Assembly: GCF_003050705.1 (NCBI RefSeq)
Contig: NZ_QAOG01000004.1
Coordinates: 310,001 to 374,000, forward strand
Length of the DNA stretch: 64,000 nucleotides
DNA from: Sphingomonas aurantiaca
GTDB taxonomy: Bacteria > Pseudomonadota > Alphaproteobacteria > Sphingomonadales > Sphingomonadaceae
Direction: 5' to 3'
Part shown: positions 20,093 to 27,972 of the stretch, piece after piece
Layout of the letters: every line of letters starts with the position of its first letter
Position numbering within the stretch: position 1 is the stretch's first letter
Position numbers and translations under genes: made by a program
Notes under the pieces: generated by a model
Database searches by the model: none
What the model saw: only the letters and a program-made list of their open reading frames with translations
What the model was told of the DNA's origin: nothing

Positions 20093-21508
20093 TCACCGCG
20101 TCTGTTGCGCGGGTTGCACGTCCTGCGTTTCCTCGGTCGGCGGGTTGCGGATCGAGGGGCGGAGGCGGCTTAGGCTGCAGAGGCCGGCCACCAGCGCGAG
20201 GCCCGCGGCTACGAGCGGCGGCGTCGTGCCCGCGCCCACGCCCATCGCCAGCAGCGCTGCGACCAGCGTCGCGCCGGTGGTCTGCCCTACCAGCCGCACC
20301 GTCGAGACCAGCCCGCCCGCCGCCGCCGCGCGTTCGCGGGGGGCGGACCCGATGATCAGCCGCGCGTTCGGCGCCATGAACATCCCGAACCCCGATCCGC
20401 ACAGCGCCATCCGCCACGCGATATCGAAATAGCCCGGGTCCGCGGGCATGAACGCAAGCAGCAGCAACGCGCAGATCGACACGCCCATCCCGATCCCGCC
20501 GAGCAACCCCGCCGGATAGCGATCCGACAGCCAACCCGACAGCGGCGCGACGACCATGTTCGCCAGCGGCCACGGCGCGATCGCCGCACCGACCTCCGCC
20601 GCGCTGAAGCCGTAGGCGTGCGTCAACCGGAACGGTGTCGACAGCAGCAGCGTCATCTGCGCGATGAACGCGGTGTATGCACCGATCGCCGACAGCGCGA
20701 GCACCGGCCGCGCGAGCAGGTCGATCGGCAGGATCGGACTGGCCTCGCCGCGCTCGCGCCGGACGAACACCCAGCCGATCGCGATCCCGGTGAGCACGAT
20801 CGCGGCGGAGACGATCGGGCTGTCGCCGTGCACCGCGCTCTCCGCGCCGCCGATGACGAGCCCGATCATCGCTGCACACATCACTGCGCCGAGCACGTCG
20901 AACGGTGCGTCCTGCGGGCGCGGCTCGGGCAGCGCGCGGCCGAGCGCGAGGCTGAGCAGCGCGAACGGCACCGCGCTGGCGAACACCCACGGCCAGGGTG
21001 CGATCGCCAGCACGAGCCCGCCGATCGTCGGCGCGAGCGCGGCCGAACTGGAGACGACGACGCCGTTGATACCGAGCCCGCGGCCGAGTTGCTTGGCCGG
21101 ATAGATCGACCGGATCAATGCGGACGAGACGCTGAGCGCCGCCGCCGCGCCCAGCGCCTGCGCGGCGCGGACGACGAGCAGGAACGGGAGGCTCTTGGCG
21201 AAGAAGCAGAGCAACGTGGCGAGCGTGAAGATCAGCTGGCCATATTGATACATGCGTTTCAGGCCGATCCGCCCGCCGAGCCCGGAAAAGGGGAGCAGCG
21301 CCATCGCGAGGATCAGCTGGTACACCGTGACGACGGTGACCACCGCACTGCTGCCGACGTCCAGGTCGCGCGCGATCGTCGGCAGCGCGACGGTGGCGAT
21401 GCCGCCGTCGATGATCGTCAGCGCGGTGCCCGCCGAGATCGCGGCGATGGCGACGAAGCGGCGGGGTTTGGGCAGGCCGTCGGCGGCCGATATCTGGTCC
21501 GGTTGCAT
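20093..21508 (-). CDS. DHA2-type MFS multidrug efflux transporter
   Basis: 471 residues with about 14 hydrophobic segments, as in the drug:H+ antiporter DHA2 group. Motifs include TALTIIDGGIATVALPTIARDL in the first segment (the DHA2 D-x-x-I-V-N/A-V-A-L-P type), SGLGGRIGLKRMY (motif A, usually G-x-L-aD-r-x-G-r-k), and GWLSDRYPAGLLGG in the second half. It would export small hydrophobic compounds at the inner membrane; substrates are unknown. It is divergent from the S9 peptidase gene with only 58 bases between the starts. Confidence 0.88.
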   Translation of the reverse strand: MQPDQISAADGLPKPRRFVAIAAISAGTALTIIDGGIATVALPTIARDLDVGSSAVVTVVTVYQLILAMALLPFSGLGGRIGLKRMYQYGQLIFTLATLLCFFAKSLPFLLVVRAAQALGAAAALSVSSALIRSIYPAKQLGRGLGINGVVVSSSAALAPTIGGLVLAIAPWPWVFASAVPFALLSLALGRALPEPRPQDAPFDVLGAVMCAAMIGLVIGGAESAVHGDSPIVSAAIVLTGIAIGWVFVRRERGEASPILPIDLLARPVLALSAIGAYTAFIAQMTLLLSTPFRLTHAYGFSAAEVGAAIAPWPLANMVVAPLSGWLSDRYPAGLLGGIGMGVSICALLLLAFMPADPGYFDIAWRMALCGSGFGMFMAPNARLIIGSAPRERAAAAGGLVSTVRLVGQTTGATLVAALLAMGVGAGTTPPLVAAGLALVAGLCSLSRLRPSIRNPPTEETQDVQPAQQTR

Positions 21509-21566
21509 TGCGCCCCGCGATAGACCCCGGCATGTAGCACGCCAAGCAAATCAGGGAGATACGGTG

Positions 21567-23696
21567 ATGCGGGTTCTGGCTTCGATGCTGGCGGCGACGA
21601 TACTCGGCGGGGGCGCCGGCCTTGCGAGCGGCACCGCGCTTGCCCAAGTCGCACCGATGACACAGACGAACACCGCCGCCGACCCCTATATCTGGCTCGA
21701 GGACAAGGATGGCGCCAAGCCACTCGCCTGGGTCGAGGCGGAGAATGCGAAGACTCTCCCGCGGCTCCAGAACGATCCACGCTACAAGACCTTTTATGCC
21801 GAGGCGCTGGCTATCGCCTCGGCGAAGGACCGTATCCCGATGCCGAACCAGATGTTCGGGCGGATCTACAATTTCTGGCGCGATGCCGATCATCCGCACG
21901 GACTGTGGCGCTGGACCAGCGCGGCGGACTACGCGTCGGCCACGCCGCACTGGACGACCGCGCTCGACCTCGACGCGCTCGGCAAGACCGAGGGCAAGCA
22001 GTGGGTTTGGAAGGGTTCGACCTGCCTCGAGCCCGAGCAGCGGCTGTGCCTCGTCGCGCTGTCGGAAGGCGGTGAGGACGCGGTGACCTATCGCGAATTC
22101 GATCTGCAGACCGGCGCGTTCGTCGCCAACGGGTTCACGCTGCCCAAGTCGAAGCAGGATGCGACCTGGGTCGACAAGGATACGTTGCTGGTCGCGCGCG
22201 ACTGGGGGGCAGGGACGACGACGCAGTCGGGCTATGCGTTCGTAATGAAGCAGCTGAAGCGGGGGCAGCCGCTCAGCGCTGCGACCGAGGTGTATCGGGG
22301 GGCTGCGACCGACCAGGGCGGTACGGCGGCGAACGTGCTGACGGACGAGAAGGGCAACCGCCTAATCGTGATCCAGCGCCGGAAGACCTTCTTCGGCGCG
22401 GACAAGCTGGTGTGGACGCCGGCCGGTGCGCGACCGCTCGCCTTGCCCGACCGGACGTTCCCGGCGGGGATGATCGACGGGCAGGTGATCTTCTCGACGA
22501 GCGACCCCTGGGGCAAGATTCCCGAGGGCGCGATCGCGTCGGCACCGCTTGCCGAGGTGGAGAAGGGGGCGATCAACCCGACGATCGTGTTCGCGCCGGG
22601 GCCGCGCCAGTCGGTCGACGGCATGGGGCTGACGAAATCGAAGCTGGTGCTGGTGGTGTCGGACAATGTCCGCGGCCGCGCGTCGGTCTATACGCACGGC
22701 GCAGGGGGCTGGACCGCCAAGCCGATCGCACTGCCCGACAACGCCTCGATCGACGTCGCGAGCACGACCGATCGTAGCGACGACGCGTATCTGACGGTGA
22801 CGGGGTTCCTGACGCCGACCTCGCTCTATGCGCTCGATGCGGCGTCCGGCGCTGCACCCAAGCCGATCAAGACGCTGCCGGCGAAGTTCGATGCGTCGAA
22901 CGACGTGGTCGAGCAGTTCGAGGCGACCTCGACCGACGGGACGAAGGTGCCGTATTTCGTCGTCCACAAGAAGGGCATCGCGCTCGACGGGACCACGCCG
23001 ACGATCATGACCGCCTATGGCGGCTTCGAGGTGTCGATGACGCCGAGCTATTCGGGGAGCACCGGCAAGCTGTGGCTGGAGCGGGGCGGATCCTACGTGC
23101 TTGCCAACATCCGCGGCGGCGGCGAGTTCGGGCCGAAGTGGCACGACGCGGGCCGCAAGACGAAGCGGCAGGTGATCTATGACGACTTTGCGGCGGTCGC
23201 CAAGGACCTGTTCGCGCGCAAGCTGACGAGCCCGGCCAAGCTCGGCATCTATGGCGGGTCGAACGGCGGGCTGCTGATGGGCGTCGAGTTCAACCAGCAT
23301 CCAGAGCTCTGGAAGGCGGTGACGATCCAGGTGCCGCTGCTCGACATGATCCGCTACGAGGGGATCGCGGCGGGCGCGTCCTGGGTCGACGAATATGGAT
23401 CGGTTAGCGTGCCCGAGGAGAAGGCGTTTCTCGAGAAGATCTCGCCCTATCAGAATATCAGGAAGGGCGTCGCGTATCCCGAGCCCTATATCTGGACGAC
23501 GACCAAGGACGACCGTGTCGGGCCGCAGCATGCGCGCAAGTTCGCCGCGCGGCTGAAGGAATATGGCCTTCCGTATCTATACTATGAGGATACCGCAGGC
23601 GGGCATTCGGGCGATGCCGATATCGAGCAGGGGGCCCGGTTGCAGGCGTTGCAGATGACCTATTTCACGCAGAAGCTGGTCGGGCCGGCGAAGTAG
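21567..23696 (+). CDS. Secreted prolyl oligopeptidase family (S9) serine peptidase
   Basis: 709 residues. A signal peptide (MRVLASMLAATILGGGAGLA...ALAQ) precedes the mature protein. An N-terminal beta-propeller occupies roughly 40-440 (DPYIWLEDKDGAKPLAWVEA is the conserved opening). A C-terminal alpha/beta hydrolase domain follows with the triad GGSNGGLLMG (Ser near 565), TTKDDRVGPQH (Asp near 648) and GGHSGD (His near 680). It cleaves short peptides, probably in the periplasm. GGGAGAT upstream of the ATG at 21567 supports that start; the longer frame is antisense to the MFS gene. Confidence 0.93.
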   Translation: MRVLASMLAATILGGGAGLASGTALAQVAPMTQTNTAADPYIWLEDKDGAKPLAWVEAENAKTLPRLQNDPRYKTFYAEALAIASAKDRIPMPNQMFGRIYNFWRDADHPHGLWRWTSAADYASATPHWTTALDLDALGKTEGKQWVWKGSTCLEPEQRLCLVALSEGGEDAVTYREFDLQTGAFVANGFTLPKSKQDATWVDKDTLLVARDWGAGTTTQSGYAFVMKQLKRGQPLSAATEVYRGAATDQGGTAANVLTDEKGNRLIVIQRRKTFFGADKLVWTPAGARPLALPDRTFPAGMIDGQVIFSTSDPWGKIPEGAIASAPLAEVEKGAINPTIVFAPGPRQSVDGMGLTKSKLVLVVSDNVRGRASVYTHGAGGWTAKPIALPDNASIDVASTTDRSDDAYLTVTGFLTPTSLYALDAASGAAPKPIKTLPAKFDASNDVVEQFEATSTDGTKVPYFVVHKKGIALDGTTPTIMTAYGGFEVSMTPSYSGSTGKLWLERGGSYVLANIRGGGEFGPKWHDAGRKTKRQVIYDDFAAVAKDLFARKLTSPAKLGIYGGSNGGLLMGVEFNQHPELWKAVTIQVPLLDMIRYEGIAAGASWVDEYGSVSVPEEKAFLEKISPYQNIRKGVAYPEPYIWTTTKDDRVGPQHARKFAARLKEYGLPYLYYEDTAGGHSGDADIEQGARLQALQMTYFTQKLVGPAK

Positions 23697-23703
23697 GCCT
23701 TTG

Positions 23704-23788
23704 CCGTCATCCTGGACTTGATCCGGGATCCAGAGCCACAAGGCTTAACGCCTGTGGCTCTGGATCCTGACTTTCGTCAGGATGACGG
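23704..23788. repeat. Palindromic repeat, family A copy 3
   Basis: CCGTCATCCTGGAC...CAGAGCCA pairs with TGGCTCTGG...GTCAGGATGACGG. The left arm is partly replaced (TTGATCCGGGATCC) as in copy 2. It lies between the S9 peptidase and the convergent glycine-zipper gene. Confidence 0.9.
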
Positions 23789-23796
23789 AATAGACC

Positions 23797-24348
23797 TTAG
23801 CGGCAGCGGACCTGGCTGTTGCTCTGGTCCACCGCACGCCCGGCAAGGCCACCCGCGGCCGCCCCCAGCAGCGAGCCGACGATCCGCGAACGGCCGCCAT
23901 CGATTACGTTGCCGAGGATACCGCCGCCGGCGGCGCCGATGATCAGCCCGGTCGTGCCGTCGTTGCGCTTGCAGTAATAGCGGCCATCCTGCCCGGCATA
24001 GACGCGGTCGTTGGTCGCCAGCGTGCGCTCCTGATAGTTCGGCCCTGCGCGATAATAGCGCGAGGGGTCGTAATTGCCCTCGTCGCGCTCGTCGGGATAG
24101 GCTTCCTGATACCCGCCGCTGCGATCGGGCGCCTGGCGATACCCGCCCTGCGGTGCATAGCCGCCGCGATTGCCGCGCACCGACTGGTAGCGATCGAATT
24201 CGGTACGGAAGATCTGCAGTTCGCTGTCGAGACGCGCCTGGGCGGCGGCGAAGCGCGCATCGTCGGCACTGCTCTGTGCGACGGCTGGGGTGGCGACGGA
24301 CAGGCAGGTGGCGGCGATCATCGCAGCCGTGCCGAGAAAACGCTTCAT
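23797..24348 (-). CDS. Exported glycine-zipper 2TM-like protein
   Basis: 183 residues. A signal peptide (MKRFLGTAAMIAATCLSVATPAVAQ) comes first, then a charged helix to about 60, then a Gly/Tyr/Arg-rich low-complexity region. The C-terminal glycine zipper TGLIIGAAGGGILGNVIDGG...GSLLGAAAGGLAGRA is the 17-kDa-surface-antigen/glycine zipper 2TM pattern, probably inserting into the outer membrane. It ends with a conserved pair of Cys residues (one in YYCKRNDGTTG and one near the C-terminus). Family members are envelope proteins of uncertain role. Confidence 0.85.
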   Translation of the reverse strand: MKRFLGTAAMIAATCLSVATPAVAQSSADDARFAAAQARLDSELQIFRTEFDRYQSVRGNRGGYAPQGGYRQAPDRSGGYQEAYPDERDEGNYDPSRYYRAGPNYQERTLATNDRVYAGQDGRYYCKRNDGTTGLIIGAAGGGILGNVIDGGRSRIVGSLLGAAAGGLAGRAVDQSNSQVRCR

Positions 24349-24378
24349 GATCAGGATCCTTTCAGGGTGTCACGACGA

Positions 24379-24411
24379 GGGCGGGCGGCAATATGCGACT
24401 GCCGCCCGCCC
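24379..24411. terminator. Strong GC hairpin downstream of the Arg/His-rich gene
   Basis: A perfect 12-bp stem, GGGCGGGCGGCA at 24379-24390 with TGCCGCCCGCCC at 24400-24411, around a 9-base loop. It lies 18 bases beyond the stop of the leftward gene ending at 24429. No T-run follows, so it may be a weak terminator or an mRNA-stabilising end. Confidence 0.5.
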
Positions 24412-24428
24412 GATATCAACGGTCTATC

Positions 24429-24752
24429 TCAGCGGCAGATCTGCACGCGGCGATGGTTGCGCCACTCGGTGCGGCAGCGACGGCTGTTGTTCCAGTTGCG
24501 ACGGTCGTTGCCGCGGCCGCGATAGCGCCGGTCGTCATGGCGATCGCCACGATGATCGTTGCCGCGGAAACCGTGACGGTCGCCGCGATGATCGCCACGC
24601 GGGCCACCGTGATGATCGCCGCGGGGACCGCCACGGGGTCCATTGTCGTGCTGGCTATAGCCACGATCGCGCTGCGCTTCGGCCGGTGCGGCGGCGCCGA
24701 GGCCGAGAGTCGCAAAGGCGAGCCCTGCGGCGATGAGATGCGTAAACTTCAT
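24429..24752 (-). CDS. Small exported Gly/Arg/His/Asp-rich protein
   Basis: 107 residues. A clear signal peptide (MKFTHLIAAGLAFATLGLGA...AEAQ) is followed by a low-complexity mature region of repeated GPRGDHHG/RGDRHG units and a conserved-looking C-terminal end with two Cys residues (NSRRCRTEWRNHRRVQICR). Such exported, strongly basic His-rich proteins are common in sphingomonads; metal binding is a guess based on the His content. The ATG at 24750-24752 gives the signal peptide; the frame is open upstream. An EcfG-like promoter lies 42 bases upstream. Confidence 0.75.
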   Translation of the reverse strand: MKFTHLIAAGLAFATLGLGAAAPAEAQRDRGYSQHDNGPRGGPRGDHHGGPRGDHRGDRHGFRGNDHRGDRHDDRRYRGRGNDRRNWNNSRRCRTEWRNHRRVQICR

Positions 24753-24793
24753 GGGACGTCCTCTCGAACCCGAGTATCGGGCTGCCACGCTGA

Positions 24794-24818
24794 TACGGCT
24801 GTCGAGAGACATGGTTCC
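24794..24818 (-). promoter_or_regulatory. EcfG-type promoter candidate
   Basis: Reading leftward, GGAAC (24818-24814), a 16-base spacer, then CGTA (24797-24794), one base off the GGAAC-N16-CGTT consensus. It is positioned to drive the exported Arg/His-rich gene starting at 24752. Confidence 0.5.
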
Positions 24819-24864
24819 TGAACGCGATTGTCGGCTCCCGTACAGGTACGCCGACGCGGGGGTA

Positions 24865-27156
24865 TTAGGGCGTCAGCGTCACGAAGCTGTCCATCACGCG
24901 CTTGCGGCCCGATTGTTCGAAGTCGATTTCGAGCTTGTTCCCCTCGATCTCGGCGATGCTGCCATAGCCGAACTTCTGGTGGAACACGCGCATGCCGAGC
25001 GACAGGTCGTCGCGGCCCTTGTTGCCGAGGCTGATCGCGCTCGCGCGGCTTTCGACGACGCGCGCGGGTTTGGTGGAGAAGCCGCCGCCGGGGGTGGCCG
25101 CGCGCTGCCAGCCGGGGCCGCGGCCGGTGCCGCGCGCGACGTCGGCGAACGGGTCGGCGCGGTCGGACCAGTTCGCCTGCCACAGGCTCGCGCCGCCCGA
25201 CATCGTCGTCTCGGTGTCGGTGTGCTCGGCGGGGAGTTCGGCGACGAAGCGCGAGGGGATCGACGAATTCCACTGGCCGTAGATGCGGCGATTGGCGGCG
25301 TGGAGGATGACCGCCAGCCGGCGCGCGCGCGTGATCGCGACATAGGCGAGGCGACGTTCCTCCTCGAGGCTCTTGACGCCGCCCTCGTCGAGCGAGCGCT
25401 GCGACGGGAACAGTCCTTCCTCCCAGCCGACGCAGAAGACGGTGTCGTATTCGAGGCCCTTGGCGGCGTGGATGGTCATGATCGTGACCTGCGGATCCTG
25501 CGCGCCGCCCTCATTGTCCATGACCAGAGAGACATGTTCGAGGAATGCACCGAGCGAATCATACTCCTCCATCGCGCGGACGAGTTCGCTCAGATTCTCG
25601 AGCCGGCCGGTCGCCTCGACCGATTTCTCGGCCTGGTACATCGCGGTGTAGCCGCTCTCGTCGAGCAATTGCCGCGCGAGTTCGGCGTGCGGCAGGCTCG
25701 TCGCCATGTCGCGCCAGCGGGCGATGTCGCCGACGAGGCGGCCGAGCGATTTCTTCGCCGCCCCGGTCAGCTCGTCGGTGTCGAGGATCCGCGCCGCGGC
25801 CGTCGTGAGCGGCGTGCCGGTGGCGCGCGCGAGCTGGTGGATGCGCGCGACCGCCTTGTCGCCGAGGCCGCGTTTGGGGACGTTGACGATGCGTTCGAAG
25901 GCGAGGTCGTCCGCGGGCTGGTTGACGACGCGGAGATAGGCCAGCGCGTCGCGGATCTCGGCGCGTTCGTAGAAGCGGAAGCCGCCGACGATCTTGTACG
26001 GCATGCCGATCGCGATGAAGCGGTCCTCGAACTCGCGAGTCTGGTGCTGCGCGCGGACGAGGATCGCGATCTCGTCGAGGCTCTTGCCGGAGCGGCGGAC
26101 GCTGTCGATTTCCTCGCCGACGCGGCGCGCTTCCTCGGGGCCGTCCCAGACGCCGATGACCTTGACCTTCTCGCCGACGTCGAGCTCGGTCCAGAGCTGC
26201 TTGCCGAGGCGGCCGCCATTGTTCGCGATCACGCCGCTCGCGGCGCCGAGGATGTGCGGCGTGCTGCGGTAATTCTGTTCGAGGCGGATGACCTTCGCGC
26301 CCGGAAAGTCGCGTTCGAACTTCAGGATGTTCTCGACCTGTGCGCCGCGCCACGAATAGATCGACTGGTCGTCGTCGCCGACACAGGCGATGTTCTTGCG
26401 CTCCTGCGCGAGCAGCCGCAGCCAGAGATATTGCGACGAGTTGGTGTCCTGATACTCGTCGACCATGATGTATTTGAAGCGCTGCTGATACTGCGCGAGC
26501 ACGTCGCGGTGCGTCTTCAGGATGACGAGCATGTGCAGCAGCAGATCGCCGAAATCGCACGCGTTGAGCGCGATCAGGCGGGTCTGGTATTGCTGGTACA
26601 GCTCGCCACCGCGGCCATTGGCGTAGCGCTCGCTCTCGCCCGCATCGATATCGGCGGGGACGAGGCCCTTGTTTTTCCACTGGTCGATCAGCCCGGCGAG
26701 GCTGCGCGTTGGGAAACGCTTCTCGTCGATGTCCGCCGCGAGGATGAGTTGCTTGAGCAACCGCAGCTGATCGTCGGTGTCGAGGATCGTGAAATTGGAC
26801 TGGAGCCCGACGAGCTCGGCATGGCGGCGCAGCATCTTGGCGGCGATCGCGTGGAAGGTGCCGAGCCACGGCATCCCCTCGACCGCGTCGCCGACGAGTC
26901 GCCCGACCCGCTCGCGCATCTCGCGCGCGGCCTTGTTGGTGAAGGTGACCGAGAGGATCTCCGACGGCCAGGCCTTTTTGGTGAAGATCAGGTGTGCGAG
27001 TCGCGCGGTCAGCGCCGCGGTCTTGCCGGTGCCTGCGCCGGCGATGATCAGGACGGGGCCGTCGGTTGTCAGCACCGCCTCGCGCTGCGGCGGATTGAGG
27101 CCGCGGAGATAGGGGGGCTCGGCTTGCGGCGCGGACGTTTGGGCGATCTGGTTCAC
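24865..27156 (-). CDS. uvrD: UvrD/PcrA-type superfamily 1 DNA helicase
   Basis: About 763 residues. All SF1A motifs are visible: LNPPQREAV (Q motif), AGAGTGKTAALTARLAHLI (Walker A), VTFTNKAAREMRERV, VDEYQDTNSSQYLWL (motif II), CVGDDDQSIYSWRGA (III), LEQNYRST (IV), VTIMTIHAAKGLEYDTVF and RRLAYVAITRAR (VI). The C-terminal KFGYGSIAEIEGNKLEIDF tail is typical of UvrD/PcrA and can contact RNA polymerase. It unwinds DNA in nucleotide excision and mismatch repair. The start is uncertain: a GTG at 27156 or a TTG at 27192, neither with a clear ribosome site. Confidence 0.96.
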   Translation of the reverse strand: MNQIAQTSAPQAEPPYLRGLNPPQREAVLTTDGPVLIIAGAGTGKTAALTARLAHLIFTKKAWPSEILSVTFTNKAAREMRERVGRLVGDAVEGMPWLGTFHAIAAKMLRRHAELVGLQSNFTILDTDDQLRLLKQLILAADIDEKRFPTRSLAGLIDQWKNKGLVPADIDAGESERYANGRGGELYQQYQTRLIALNACDFGDLLLHMLVILKTHRDVLAQYQQRFKYIMVDEYQDTNSSQYLWLRLLAQERKNIACVGDDDQSIYSWRGAQVENILKFERDFPGAKVIRLEQNYRSTPHILGAASGVIANNGGRLGKQLWTELDVGEKVKVIGVWDGPEEARRVGEEIDSVRRSGKSLDEIAILVRAQHQTREFEDRFIAIGMPYKIVGGFRFYERAEIRDALAYLRVVNQPADDLAFERIVNVPKRGLGDKAVARIHQLARATGTPLTTAAARILDTDELTGAAKKSLGRLVGDIARWRDMATSLPHAELARQLLDESGYTAMYQAEKSVEATGRLENLSELVRAMEEYDSLGAFLEHVSLVMDNEGGAQDPQVTIMTIHAAKGLEYDTVFCVGWEEGLFPSQRSLDEGGVKSLEEERRLAYVAITRARRLAVILHAANRRIYGQWNSSIPSRFVAELPAEHTDTETTMSGGASLWQANWSDRADPFADVARGTGRGPGWQRAATPGGGFSTKPARVVESRASAISLGNKGRDDLSLGMRVFHQKFGYGSIAEIEGNKLEIDFEQSGRKRVMDSFVTLTP

Positions 27157-27365
27157 CGGTGAACAGGTAGGGAACGGGGCGCGGTGGGGCAACCTTTGAA
27201 ACGTCGCCGAACCGTCGCGTGGGCGTCATGATCCGCGACTAGGGGATGCACAGCGACGTGGTTCGTCGTCGGAGACTCCGCATGCAGAACGGCGTCCCGA
27301 TGCGCAAGCGCCGTCGCCCGCAGGCCGATGCCTGCGGACCGCAGGACCATATGAGGACCATCATC

Positions 27366-27695
27366 ATGAAGATTTTCATCAGCGTCGCTTCGGCGGCGAT
27401 CGTCGGCGCGTGCCTGTTCTCGACAGCCGCATCGGCCAGTTCCGTGCGTGAGCCCGTGTCCGTGCGCGTCTCGCATGCGGGGCTCGACCTGACCAGCGCC
27501 GCGGGGAGGGCTCTGTTCCAGCGCCGGCTGCAATCGGCGATCGCCAGGGCGTGTGAGCCGCGCACGAGCGGTCTCGATGCGTTCGCCGACGCGCATCGCT
27601 GCCGCCAGGAGATGACCGCCGATGCGAGCGTCAAGATGGCCGCCCTGCTGCGTCGCGACGGCACGCAGCTCGCCAGCATCAACGCGACGCGCTGA
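27366..27695 (+). CDS. UrcA family exported protein
   Basis: 109 residues. The signal peptide MKIFISVASAAIVGACLFST...ASA is followed by the UrcA core: VRVSHAGLDLTSAAGRALFQ, RLQSAIARACEPR, and a second Cys in AHRCRQEM, a pair probably joined by a disulfide. GAGG 9 bases upstream picks the ATG at 27366. UrcA proteins are common in Sphingomonadales and Caulobacterales and have no known function. Confidence 0.85.
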   Translation: MKIFISVASAAIVGACLFSTAASASSVREPVSVRVSHAGLDLTSAAGRALFQRRLQSAIARACEPRTSGLDAFADAHRCRQEMTADASVKMAALLRRDGTQLASINATR

Positions 27696-27732
27696 CCTGT
27701 CGCGCTAGCCACGAAGGTCCGCGTCGACCAAT

Positions 27733-27882
27733 CCTCGCTCGCAAGGGGGAGGTGGATGGCGGTTGCCAGACGGAGGGGGAGGTGGATGGCGGTTGCCAGA
27801 CGGAGGGGGAGGGGAGCGTAACCTCGGTTGCGTGTCCGCCCCCTCCGTCGCCTTCGGCGCCACCTCCCCCTGGCGGGGAAGG
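27733..27882. repeat. Palindromic repeat, family C copy 1, with internal 30-bp tandem duplication
   Basis: Outer arms GCAAGGGGGAGGTGG and CCACCTCCCCCTGGC pair. Inside the left half, a 30-base unit (27751-27780) is repeated exactly at 27781-27810. A second copy of the element without the duplication is at 61563-61682. It occupies most of the 277-base gap before the phosphate transporter gene. Confidence 0.88.
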
Positions 27883-27932
27883 ATCGTTATGCGGGCGTCC
27901 CGAATCAGGCGTGTCGATCGCTTGATTTACAT

Positions 27933-27950
27933 CTGTCATAAGATTGTCAT
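27933..27950 (+). promoter_or_regulatory. Pho box upstream of the PiT transporter gene
   Basis: The 18-base sequence CTGTCATAAGATTGTCAT is two 7-base repeats, CTGTCAT and TTGTCAT, separated by four A/G bases. This is the layout of a PhoB-binding Pho box. It lies 23 bases before the ATG of the phosphate transporter, so PhoB control under phosphate limitation is likely. Confidence 0.75.
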
Positions 27951-27972
27951 CGTAAGGGCCGACTGCACCTCC

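Noticed and set aside
21252..21566. Upstream extension of the S9 peptidase frame
   Set aside because: It is antisense to the MFS gene start, and the signal peptide begins at 21567 behind a good ribosome site.
24393..24821. Ala/Val/Thr-rich rightward frame opposite the Arg/His-rich exported gene
   Set aside because: Mirror of a low-complexity gene; the leftward frame has a signal peptide and promoter, this one has neither.
27751..27810. Two 30-bp direct repeats that might start a CRISPR array
   Set aside because: The copies are contiguous with no spacer and belong to a dispersed palindromic element; no cas genes are near.
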